Positions 23,153 through 32,779 of a stretch of DNA of 64,000 nucleotides are shown piece by piece. Both the position numbers and the translations under genes were made by a program. Under the pieces are notes generated by a model. It had not been told where the DNA came from, did not search any database, and saw only the letters and a program-made list of their open reading frames with translations. Location: positions 1,302,001 to 1,366,000 of the forward strand of contig JAGVRJ010000011.1 of NCBI GenBank assembly GCA_019059635.1. Reading direction: 5' to 3'. Each line of letters starts with the position of its first letter. Within the stretch, counting starts at the first letter, position 1. This DNA is from Proales similis. Taxonomy: Eukaryota; Rotifera; Eurotatoria; Ploima; Proalidae.

Positions 23153-25018
23153 ATCGCACAGCCGGACTGGATAGGAAAGCAACGAATTAACGATGGCAGA
23201 ATAAATTGATGAGTCGACGTCTAGCGCACGTTTCGCATGCCGATCAAGTCCAGCTTAGTTGTCATATTTGTTAGAAGGCGACTAATTTCCTTTTGGAGCG
23301 AGCCGCGATTATCGGGCGACCATTCGACGCCGCTCGATGCCGTTCACAACGGAAGTAGCAAACATAAACGGCGCTGATCGTGCTGGCCTAGCGTCAACTT
23401 GCGAAATAGTGCTCGCTAAATAAACAATAGAGGACTGTGCCGATTTGGGCCTTAATTAGGTCCTGCGGCTTAATGAACGCCAAGACGCCGACTAACAATA
23501 GACGCCCCCGAGATGTTCTTTCACCTGATCCTTCCAAAATACAAATCCGCACACACACACACAAAAACAGGCCAACAGACGTTACAGGCTCGTGGGCGTT
23601 CCGACTCGGGTTTCGTCTCACTCGGCATGCAAATCGAGCGCTCAAGTGGACAGAAGCAAAATTAGCCGAATGAACGAAACAAAATATGGAAAAGAACGAA
23701 AGAAAGCATCGAATAATTAAATGAATGCCTCTTGATCGAATCGTGCATCTAAACAATGAATTTATCGATTTTGGGGCCACATCTGTCATTCGGCGCTCGC
23801 CAGACCCCATCGTTCCAATTCAAGTGGAATAATTACAGTCGGACAGTCGACATGGCCGAATTGACTTGGACCCGTTGCTACTCGACGCATTACTGTAATG
23901 AGGTCTGCTCTTATCCTGTTTCTTACGCAATTTAAATACACAAGTGCAGCAGCGGCCGAGAGGCAACAGGACAATAGGCGAATGCGAAATTGACTCGATT
24001 GCTTAATTGGTCGCCGTGATGAGCCGGGGGGTGGCATAAACGCACTAAATTGGTGTCGAATGTCAGCAAAGTTCCCATCCACTCGAAAGCATCTTCCACT
24101 TGGCAGGCCTGCTGTCTGAGTGTGATAAACGCCAGATTGAAAAAAAAAAGTTTCCCATTGAGCCAACACGGTCGCTGCGGTTCGGCCTGATGTAACTAAA
24201 CTATTTCGAGTGCCTCTTCACTCGACAAGCAAAAATACCTAAAAGCCGGCTAAGCCCTTCTTCGCCCGGCGATTGTTTGTCCTCTTGAAGAGAGAAAAAG
24301 TAGAAAAAGCTTATTAGACTCAATTGCGGATTTATTTCCTTTTCCTTCCGGCTCTTTATTGGTCTAAAACGGTCGAGTTTTTCTTTAATCAGGCTGCGCT
24401 CGCACAGGTGGAGTGAACTGTAGCCAAACCAATCACTCTCGCCCCGCAAAGTGATTATACTAATTTCCAGTGCAGCTGGAAGCTGGTGAGCGTCTCTAAC
24501 AGAGGCGCCCACAAGCCTGGTCCCTTCCAAATCAAATTAATCAATCGACTGCCGGACGATCGTTTTCGGCCGCATTTGGTTTTAGTTAAATTTATCTGGC
24601 GAAGGTTTTCTTCAACTGCCAGGATTTGAGAAAAAAAAATCAGTTAATCAGAACGCAATAGCTATCAATCATTTGCACGCGAGTGAATGAAAAGAGAGAG
24701 AGAGAGAGAGCGCGGAGAAAGAAGAAAAAAGGCAAAAAGAAGAGAGTCGGAGGAGAATTATCGGTCGGGGGAGTTGCGATAACTGTTATTTGTAAACAAT
24801 AGAGGGCTAAGTGGTGAAAGGCGATATAAAGAGTTTGCTCGGTTGCAACTTCTCAAAGTCGGCTTGGTATCGATGCAGAGCGAACGAATCAAACAATCAA
24901 TCTAAATTCATGAAGCGATTCGCCGCTGCGCTCAGCCTCAACTAAGCCGCCAAGTAAAAAAGGCAGCAAGAAAGAAAACAGAAACGAGTTGTTTGTTTGT
25001 GCACTTAGCCAAGAACGC
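23153..25018. promoter_or_regulatory. Divergent regulatory region, Frizzled / K2P channel
   Basis: About 1.9 kb between two divergent genes. It contains a TATA box for each side, a GA repeat at about 24692-24710 and a short CA run at about 23553-23565. Open frames in it resemble nothing known. Both genes are expected to be tissue-regulated, so enhancers are plausible but not visible. Confidence 0.4.
24825..24830 (+). promoter_or_regulatory. TATA box (TATAAA) of the K2P channel gene
   Basis: GCGATATAAAGAG followed by a likely start about 30 nt on; the first in-frame ATG is at 25019. Confidence 0.55.
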
Positions 25019-26520
25019 ATGAGAGCCACCAGCGTCATGAGAGCTCGCACTGAGCAGTTTACACAACAAGAGAGTGATACGCCCGTCAGAGCAGGCGTTC
25101 AATTTAAGACGCAAGCGCAAGAGCGACTTGGCAAGATGAAGAAAAGCAAGAGCTGGCAATGTCTGTCCTTTCTTGTGCGCATTGTCTTCTCCACGTTCGG
25201 CCTTGTGCTGATTGTGCTCGCGTTTGCCACCATTGGCGCGCTCATGTTTCAGCTTCTCGAGCAAGTCGAAGAGATTCGCATTTGCGAAGGTAATGCCCAC
25301 CCTCGACTGCCACTTGTCGTTGTCGGGTTCGATCTGATTTTTGCGCTTGTCGTAGAAGGAAAAGCCAAATTCGACGCTGAGCTCGTCAAGCACCGTGAAG
25401 AGATAAAAAACTTCATTTCGTTCAACATGACCACGGAAAGAGAGCCGAACGAGCGAGAAAATCGCACGCAACAGGAGCAGACGGATCAGCTGCCACTTGA
25501 CGATCTGCTCATCAATTTTCGAAGACTAGTGGTCGAGATCAAAGACGAGCACTCGTTTGCTGGCCAAGACTGCACCGTAGAGTCGAAATGGAATTTCTTC
25601 TCCGCACTGCTCTTCACCATCACGGTGATCACCACCGTCGGCTACGGCTATGTGGCGCCGGTCACCTGGGAAGGACGAGTTGTCTGCATCTGCTACGCGT
25701 CGGTTGGAATACCAATTTTCCTGCTCTGTCTCGCCCAGCTCAGCTCGTCGTTCTTTCACATATTTCTGCTGATCTACACTAAGCTGCGCGTTCTCAATCC
25801 GACTCGGCTGTGGAAGAAGCGCGCTTCGGCTTCCAACAGTCCGGCCAAAGTGTCCGAGCGCATCGAGATGCAGAGGCTGGTTCATCCCAAATACGCCTCA
25901 GAGCTGGACGAGCTCGCCTATGCCATTTTTCAATCGGACGACAAACTCGACCGGGTCGGCATTCAGATGGATTCGATCGAAGAGGAGCAAGAGATTCCCA
26001 CCTGGCTGACGATGGTCGTCATATTCGTCTACGTTCTGTCTGGCGCGTTCATGTTTCGACACATGGAAGGCTGGACCTTGACTCAGAGCGTCTATTTTGT
26101 CTACGCAACGCTGACCACAATCGTAAGTCGAGCTTTAAGACACAAACTCTGAACTAAACAGATACCGAACATTTTAAGGGTTTTGGCGATCTCGTGCCCG
26201 GAGTTATGGCTCAGGACAAGAATGCCAATTACAAGCTGATGGCCGTTTGTATTTACTCTATGTTCGGAATGGCCATAATCGGCATGTGCTTCAGCGCGTT
26301 GCAAGGCGCAGCCAAGAAAGCGGTCGCCAAAATCGGCAAAATTTTCAAAGAGCTTTTGAGCGAAAAGCGCCTCGCCAAAATCGAAGACATGAGCCCAGAA
26401 GAGCTGGAGAAAGAGCGGGCCGAGTTTCTGGCTCGAATTCGTCTCCTCAAGCAGTTCGAGCAGCAGATGAGTCAGATACGGCACAGGCCTCAGAGATCAA
26501 CCAAAGCCCAAGTTGAGTAA
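25019..26520 (+). CDS. Two-pore-domain potassium (K2P) channel
   Basis: Background K+ channel of the plasma membrane. Three exons (25019-25289, 25356-26122, 26179-26520) give 459 residues. Helix M1 is IVFSTFGLVLIVLAFATIGA. The first pore loop has TVITTVGYGYVAP and the second ATLTTIGFGDLVPG, so the two filters are GYG and GFG. The intron between TTI and GFG (26123-26178, phase 0) sits in the second filter, a position often seen in animal K2P genes. The 66-nt intron 25290-25355 is in frame, so a retained form would add 22 residues to the first extracellular loop. That loop has possible N-glycosylation sites (NMT, NRT). The C-terminus is a charged helix (EELEKERAEFLARIRLLKQF). The poly(A) signal AATAAA (26520-26525) overlaps the stop codon. 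Subfamily not assigned. Confidence 0.92.
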
Positions 26521-26621
26521 ATAAAGTCAACAGAGCCGCTAATCAAACTTTTTTTGCCAAGAAATTTTCAAATTGACAAAATTTAACCTTAATCTTGAGT
26601 CTAAAAGGGCTGGTCAGTCGG

Positions 26622-27632
26622 TCATTGCAAAACAGTTTTGAACAAGTCAGGGAAGCATTTGGCTACTTTGGACAACAAGTACTGTCCATAAGTGCCCGAG
26701 AGCTGATGAATATCGAGCTTGTCCCATCGGTCGGTTTCAAGCTCGTCCGCGTGTCGCCGCTGCTTTATTTGCGGCAGCGGTTTTATTTGCGCGAAAAAGT
26801 TCGGATCGAAGAAGAAGGGAAATGACAAGCGATTGCTGGCGGTTTGTCGCCTCACCCGGTGCGGTGTAGACTTGTACAAGCCGGCGGTCAGCTTGTCGAG
26901 CATATCTCCGATGTTGCAGACAAACGAGTTGTAAACGGGCGGCGCGTCGATCCAGCGGTCTTTTGACTTAACCTCAAGGCCGCCCGAATCGTCCTGTTTG
27001 AGAATAGTCAACAGGCCGTAGTCGGTGTGCTCGCCCACACCCCAGCATCTGTCGTCCACTTGGCTGTTGTTTTCAAACACCGGATATTGAAATATGCGAA
27101 ACAGCTGCAGTGCGTTCGAAGTGTAATTTTCGTCAAAATAGTTTGAATCGAGGCCGAGACTGAGAGCGATCGCGCTCATCAACAAATGGCCGAGTTGGTT
27201 GACCGCGTTCATGTACTCAATGACAACTTGTCGCATCCTCGGCACCTGGCTGGGGAACAAGTTCCTTCCGTGCAGAGGCGTTCTCTTCACCACAAGCTCG
27301 TGCTGTTCGCTCAGCTCTTCGCCAAAGTAAAGTCCCTCTTTGATGTCCGGTAGGCCTGAGGTGAACTCGCCCGCAGGCGGAAAATAGCCCCTCCAGGCGG
27401 CGCCGCCCTCCGACATCGCAATGCGCATCTTCTCCTTAATCGGTAGAGCGAAAAACTCTTTGCTCAGCTCTTCGAGTTCTGCCTGCAGCTGCTCGCTAAC
27501 CCCGTGGCCAATGATGTAGAAAAAGCCAAACTCGCGGCAAGCTTGTCCAATCTGTTCGGCCACTTGGACTCTCTTTTCAAGATCTTGACTGTACAAGTCC
27601 GAAATGTCGATCACTGGTATGCTGTCAGTCAT
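26622..27632 (-). CDS. 2-oxoglutarate/Fe(II) oxygenase, isopenicillin-N-synthase-like
   Basis: Soluble non-heme iron dioxygenase, single exon, 336 residues. It opens SIPVIDISDLYSQDL, followed by REFGFFYIIGHGVSEQLQ (the N-terminal DIOX_N domain) and GGAAWRGYFPPAGE. The iron ligands are in GVGEHTDYGLLTILKQD (His and Asp) and KSTPHRVRR (His); the 2-oxoglutarate-binding Arg-x-Ser is in NRLSFPFFFDP. All catalytic residues are present. Substrate cannot be told; animal members of this family are poorly characterised, and plant and fungal ones act on small metabolites. It is convergent with the K2P gene (101 nt between stops) and divergent from adrenodoxin reductase. Confidence 0.88.
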   Translation of the reverse strand: MTDSIPVIDISDLYSQDLEKRVQVAEQIGQACREFGFFYIIGHGVSEQLQAELEELSKEFFALPIKEKMRIAMSEGGAAWRGYFPPAGEFTSGLPDIKEGLYFGEELSEQHELVVKRTPLHGRNLFPSQVPRMRQVVIEYMNAVNQLGHLLMSAIALSLGLDSNYFDENYTSNALQLFRIFQYPVFENNSQVDDRCWGVGEHTDYGLLTILKQDDSGGLEVKSKDRWIDAPPVYNSFVCNIGDMLDKLTAGLYKSTPHRVRRQTASNRLSFPFFFDPNFFAQIKPLPQIKQRRHADELETDRWDKLDIHQLSGTYGQYLLSKVAKCFPDLFKTVLQ

Positions 27633-28033
27633 TATTCAAAATTAGTAAAGGCCTGTTGGTTAGAGCTGTCCAAAAAATCGTTTGCCTCATTTCAACCGTT
27701 CAAGTTCAAGCTTGTCACGGGTCACATGACGACGAGTCTATCGAGGCCGCGTGATCGAAATGCGATAAACGCAACCAGCAAGACACTCAGGAGACTAATT
27801 GGGAACAGGCCTGGCTCCGAGCAGTTTGTGGCTCTGCTCGCGCCAAATTGTGTTGGACAAGTCAGTTGTTGGCTTTATTCTGCACTTGCGATCATCTTGC
27901 ATCATATCGGCATTTGAAATTGGCCGACGAGTTACGTATGCAATTGCGGCAACTTATTCACAGTTTACAAGCGACTTGTTGCCGAACCAGCTTTCGATTC
28001 GCTCGCTTTCCCTAGCTGGCGTCTTAGAGAACA
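27633..28033. promoter_or_regulatory. Shared divergent promoter, oxygenase / adrenodoxin reductase
   Basis: 401 nt between the two start codons. No TATA box is obvious in either direction. Contains no open frame that resembles a protein. Confidence 0.5.
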
Positions 28034-29554
28034 ATGCTTTACACCAGTGGGCCTATCAAGGCCAAGCAGCTCGTTTCCATTCTCCTGCTAGCTCGTCCGA
28101 ATCTACTCACAAGGTCGCTGTCGAGCACGGGCAGTAATGTGCCGAAAATCTGCATCGTGGGCAGTGGTCCCGCTGCCATGTACTCGGCCCAGTATCTTCT
28201 CAAGAACCTTCCCAAGGACAAGGAACCAATAATTGACATCTACGAACGCCTGCCGGTGCCGTTCGGCCTAGTCCGCTACGGAGTGGCGCCCGACCATCAA
28301 GAAGTAAAGAACGTGATTCGATCGTTCTCAGAAACGCTCAAGAGGCCGAACGTGAACTTTTTCGGCAACGTGAGCATCGGCACTGAGCTGAAAATCAGCG
28401 AGCTGACCAAAGCGTACAACTGTGTTGTGCTTGCGTACGGTGCGAACGGCGAAAAGTATTTGAATATTCCGGGCGAGAGAGAACTGGCGAACGTGGTCTC
28501 GGCCAAGGACATTGTGAGTCTGTACAACGGTCTGCCGGGCGGCGACCCGAGCAAAATCAATCTCGACTCAAAACGGGCCGTGATCATCGGCGCAGGCAAC
28601 GTGGCCATCGACATTGCACGCATCCTGCTCTCGCCCATCGACAAGCTGGCCAAGACGGACATATCGGCCGAGGCTCTGGAAATATTCAAGAACACAAATA
28701 GAATAGAGCACGTGACCATTGTGGCGCGTCGTGGGTTCCTCAACGCCGCGTTCACTTTGAAAGAGCTCCGAGAGGTGACCAATCTGGACGGAGTGACCGT
28801 TCACATTGATTTGATGCAGTTCCAGGACGCTCAGATCGATCAGGTGATTGGCAAGCTCGCTCGGCCCAGGCGCCGTATCACCGAGTACATGTACAATATG
28901 GCCAAAGAGACCAAGGCGCACAGCGGACACCAGAACAAAGTGCTCAATCTTGAGTTCATGCGTACTCCGCTCGAGCTGATCGGCGACGCGACCGGACGGG
29001 TGAGAGGCGTCAAATTCGGCCTGAATCATTACGACGTTGACTTTTCGCGCGCCGACCTCGAGCTGGCCAACGAGAAGGCACTCAACTCGCTCAAAGTGGT
29101 CTCAAGTGACAAGTCGGAAATAATCGACGCCGATCTGGTCGTGCGCAGCATCGGCTACCAGAACTTGAGCATCGACGACGACGTGGTGCCATTCGACAAA
29201 GAGCAAGGCGTGGTGCCCAACGAAATGGGCAAAGTGAAAGGCCGAGATGGCCTCTACTGCACCGGATGGATAAAGCGTGGCCCTCGCGGCGTCATTGTGG
29301 ACACCACCACAGACGCGTACGAAACTGCGCAGAAAGTGTGCCAGGACATAGTCGGCAACCAAATAAACACGAACGGCGTGAAAAGCGGCAACCAGGCCAT
29401 ACTGAACATGCTCAAACAACGCAACATTCTGGTGGTGGACAAGCACGGCTGGCAGAAGATCGACGACGAGGAAAAGCGAAGAGGCGAGCTGGTCGGCAAG
29501 CCGATCGAGAAGATCAGCTCGATCGAAGAAATGGTGCGCATTGCTTACAAGTGA
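28034..29554 (+). CDS. FDXR: NADPH:adrenodoxin oxidoreductase, mitochondrial
   Basis: FAD enzyme of the mitochondrial matrix that passes electrons from NADPH to ferredoxin for P450 and Fe-S cluster chemistry. Single exon, 506 residues. A basic presequence (RPNLLTRSLSS) precedes the FAD motif KICIVGSGPAAMYSAQYLL. Conserved segments are YERLPVPFGLVRYGVAPDHQ, CVVLAYGANGEK, the NADP-binding AVIIGAGNVAIDIARILL, VARRGFLNAAFTLKELRE, IGYQNLSIDD and the C-terminal GWIKRGPRGVIVDTTTDAYE. Length and order match the animal family. The absence of introns is notable because most other conserved genes in the window have several. Confidence 0.96.
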   Translation: MLYTSGPIKAKQLVSILLLARPNLLTRSLSSTGSNVPKICIVGSGPAAMYSAQYLLKNLPKDKEPIIDIYERLPVPFGLVRYGVAPDHQEVKNVIRSFSETLKRPNVNFFGNVSIGTELKISELTKAYNCVVLAYGANGEKYLNIPGERELANVVSAKDIVSLYNGLPGGDPSKINLDSKRAVIIGAGNVAIDIARILLSPIDKLAKTDISAEALEIFKNTNRIEHVTIVARRGFLNAAFTLKELREVTNLDGVTVHIDLMQFQDAQIDQVIGKLARPRRRITEYMYNMAKETKAHSGHQNKVLNLEFMRTPLELIGDATGRVRGVKFGLNHYDVDFSRADLELANEKALNSLKVVSSDKSEIIDADLVVRSIGYQNLSIDDDVVPFDKEQGVVPNEMGKVKGRDGLYCTGWIKRGPRGVIVDTTTDAYETAQKVCQDIVGNQINTNGVKSGNQAILNMLKQRNILVVDKHGWQKIDDEEKRRGELVGKPIEKISSIEEMVRIAYK

Positions 29555-29749
29555 ATTTTTTAAAACAGACAAAAAAGAGAAGAAGAAAATTAAACACAAA
29601 CACACTGATTTTTACCGAGCCTGGACACTCTTTTTATAAACTTGTGAATTTCTGTTCTGTTCTGAATCCGTTCTAGCTGGCGCCTTATTGCATGAAGCTG
29701 AGGGATCATTTGACACTGATCGAAAAGCAGCAGCAGCAGCAGAGTAAAT

Positions 29750-30617
29750 ATGGCGACGTCCAATTCTGAAACCATCGGCCAGATGCTGCGCTTCGGATAT
29801 CCTGGTCGGCTACTGCGAGCAGCGCGCACTCTGCCAGATTGCCCAGCGGCCAGTCGAGCGATGAGCCTCTTCTTTCCTCAATTTAGCTCGGATAAGAAGA
29901 GGAAGGGCCTGTTTAAAGAAGTGAACGAGTCGACCAAAGTGAAGCTCTATCCCGGCTTTCAGAAATCGCTTGAGGAACAGAATAGCGCGTCGAGTGAAAG
30001 CGATTACGGTGTGTTGGCCGCCCTCAAATCTCCTATTTGATTAAGACTCATTCGCACACATGCAGCCAAACGAGTAATCGAGGATTTCTACGGCTTTAAC
30101 GAGCTCGAGTACGAGTCGGAGCAGAGAGAGACCAGCGAACAGGAAGACGAAGGTAAAAGCGAATTGAAGACATGCTTGAAATGCTTGAATGGCAGCTTGA
30201 CGACGAGCAGGTCGTCAATTTGACCTTGACTTGGTCGTTGCCCTGCTGAGGCGAGAGAAGGTGCAAGACTTGTGCTGCATTCAGTTGCCTGCCGAAGTGA
30301 ACTATGCCGACCACATGGTCATTGGCACCTGTTTGTCGCCCAAACACTTGAACGCCGTGTTCATGGCGATCAACAAACGCTACAAAAGGTCCAGCGATCG
30401 AGCCGACGCACTGCAACGTCGCCAGGGCAAACAAGACAAGTGGGGCGTGATAGACACTGGTCGCATTGTGATTCACCTTTTCATGGACGAGGTGCGTGAG
30501 TTTTACGATCTCGAGTCGCTGTGGGCCTGTGGTCCCGAGTTCGACTCAAAAACGCAACAGTTCCGCATTCAGGCCAAAAGCCTCGAGGAGCGTCTGCTTG
30601 TCAAAGACGACCACTAG
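29750..30617 (+). CDS. MALSU1: Mitochondrial ribosome assembly/silencing factor, RsfS (Iojap) domain
   Basis: Binds mitoribosomal large subunit protein uL14m during assembly. Three exons (29750-30008, 30066-30152, 30211-30617) give 250 residues. The N-terminal third is a basic, probably mitochondrial targeting region. The RsfS domain runs from FDLDLVVALLRREKVQDL through YADHMVIGTCLSPKHLNAVF to WGVIDTGRIVIHLFMDEVRE and FYDLESLW, all characteristic of Iojap proteins. The second exon encodes an acidic linker (EQRETSEQEDEG). A CAG run (about 29728-29743) lies just ahead of the start. Introns are 57-58 nt. Confidence 0.9.
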
Positions 30618-30785
30618 CAGTTTGACTAGTTCTCTTTTGTGAATACTTTCTCTTGCTTGTTATAAATAACTTGAGCCGACGCCTGTGTTTGCTGCCTGCC
30701 ATGCTCACGTGGCAGTGATAGGTCACTTGATGCGAGCATTTGTTTTATTGATTTAATAGATCGCTTTAGAGAGAGAGAGTTTGAG

Positions 30786-31362
30786 ATGGTCGACAACGCC
30801 ACCAAACAGACGCTTGCCAGCATTCCGCTGCTCAAAGTGAAAGCGGGCCCTCGCGACAAAGAAGAATGGCCAAAGCGGCTCAAGGAGGAGTACATGGCGC
30901 TGATCAAGTATGTGGAGAATAACAAGCAGGCGGACAACGACTGGTTCCGGCTCGAGTCGAACAGCGACGGCACCAAGTGGTGGGGCAAGTGCTGGTACGT
31001 GCATGAACTGCTCAAGTACGAGTTCAAGATTGAATTCGACATTCCGGCCACCTATCCGACCACTGCGCCCGAAATCGCCATTCCGGAGCTGGACGGCAAA
31101 ACGGCCAAAATGTACCGCGGAGGCAAGATCTGCATGACCGACCATTTCAAGCCGCTGTGGAGCCGAAATGTGGGCAAGTTCGGCATCGCTCACGCCATGG
31201 CTCTCGGGGTAACTCGCCTCTCCTTCCCTCAGCTCTGTTCTCTTCTCAAACTGTTGGTAGCTCGGACCTTGGCTCGCCGTCGAAATTCCCGATCTCATCG
31301 CCAAAGGCATAATCACGCACAAGGAGGCCGAGAGCACTTCCAATGCTGCTGCGGCCTTGTGA
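30786..31362 (+). CDS. UFC1: UFM1-conjugating E2 enzyme
   Basis: E2 of the UFMylation pathway, taking UFM1 from UBA5. Two exons (30786-31208, 31261-31362) give 174 residues, close to the usual 167. Highly conserved: [80 protein letters not shown] and the active-site segment [16 protein letters not shown] with the catalytic Cys near residue 116. The second exon gives [18 protein letters not shown], and ends with an Ala-rich tail. The intron is 52 nt. Confidence 0.96.
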
Positions 31363-31628
31363 GCCTCTATTTTTCTTCATTTCATTCGCATCGCTCTCGC
31401 AACAGAAATAAACCGAAAACGCGTCGTTTTAGACGGCTGATTAAAATTAAAATTTATTCTTGTTGTCGAAATGCAGACTATGCACATGGTCGGATCGAAA
31501 TGAATTTTTGAAGAAAATGTCGTTCAAATGCGCGCCAATACACACACGTGAAGGCAAAAATTCACTTTGATTTGCCATTGGAGCATGGAAGAAATTTCAA
31601 ATCATGACAGATGAATTTTAATCTCGTC

Positions 31629-31637
31629 TATAAATAA
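31629..31637 (+). promoter_or_regulatory. TATA box (TATAAATAA) of the UCHL3-like gene
   Basis: TATAAATAAGGC followed about 25 nt later by TCAGTC, an initiator-like sequence, and by the ATG at 31704. Confidence 0.6.
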
Positions 31638-31703
31638 GGCTCAGTCGAGTCTACTATTCTTTCAGACTCTTTCAAAAAAAGCCAATCACGAACAGACCGC
31701 AAA

Positions 31704-32779
31704 ATGCCAGAAAATCAAGTCAGATGGCTGCCATTAGAGGCCAATCCGGAGGTGAATTACTCGATCTTTTATTGCTTGAGCGCTCTTGACTAATAATCGT
31801 CGGCACTTGTCTTCAGGTCATCAACAAGGTCAGTGCTCTTTCTTTAAGGCTTTGCTTGGCTAACAACCTGAGCAAATCCGATCACTTTGAAGTATGTGCG
31901 AAATCTGGGCGTGAGCACAGACAAATACGAGTTCGTCGACATTTACGGACTTGACGACGAGCTGCTTCAGATGGTCCCTGAGCCTGTTCTCTCAGTGCTG
32001 CTCTTGTTTCCGGTCACCAAAGAGGTTAGCAGTTTGTCTTGTCGGATAGAAAGAGGGCAGCCAAAGTGAAACGTCAAACTTGAAAAGCTGAACGAGCAAC
32101 AGGACAAAAAGCTGGAAGAGCAGAAGAGGGCCGCAGCAGCGATCAGTCCGAACCTCTATTTCACCAGACAGACAATAAGCAACGCGTGTGGCACAGTCGC
32201 GCTCATTCATGCGCTGGCCAACAACGCAGAGCCACTTGAAATCAAAGGTCAGACTTGTGCATGACCTCTAGTGGTCTGATTAATTAAATCCAATTTAAGA
32301 CGATCAGCCGTTTGGAAAATTTCTGAACGCGACCAAAAAAATGAGCCCTGAACAATCTGCCGAGTACTTGAAGACCGACCAGACGATCTCAGGTGCGCAT
32401 GAGCAGTCTGCTAATGAGGGCCAGACACAGGCACGGTTTTCCCTGTTTTTTTTTTGTTTTTCGGGTCAAGTGGAACAAAGAGCGAACAACTTTAGGCACC
32501 CAACTTGGAAGACGAGGTCGATCTTCATTTCATCGCATTTATTCAAAAAGACGGCGAGTTGTATGAGCTGGACGGACGAAAAGAATGTCCAATCAAACAT
32601 GGCCCTGCTGATCAGAGCAACTTCCTGGAGGCAAGCATTTTGCGCCTAATCGACTTGATGAGTTTGCCTCTAAAAATTGAATTAAAAAGCGAACAAGCCA
32701 GGTGGTGAAGGAACTGATGGCGCTCAATCCGAACGAGTTCAGGTTCAACTTGATCGGACTGGCCGCTCGTCAAGATTGA
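31704..32779 (+). CDS. UCHL3: Ubiquitin C-terminal hydrolase, UCHL3-like
   Basis: Cysteine protease releasing ubiquitin or NEDD8 from small adducts. Seven exons (31704-31751, 31817-31828, 31893-32024, 32088-32247, 32300-32430, 32496-32630, 32702-32779) give 231 residues, as in human UCHL3 (230). It opens VRWLPLEANPEVINKYVRNL, where VINK is a 12-nt microexon. The catalytic Cys is in TISNACGTVALIHALANN, the His in DEVDLHFIAF and the Asp in GELYELDGRK; the oxyanion Gln is in TRQT. It ends FRFNLIGLAARQD. The last two introns (32431-32495 and 32631-32701) only keep the frame with GC donors (CAG|GCACGG and GAG|GCAAGC). The protein lacks about four residues after FLE relative to human UCHL3. Confidence 0.92.
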
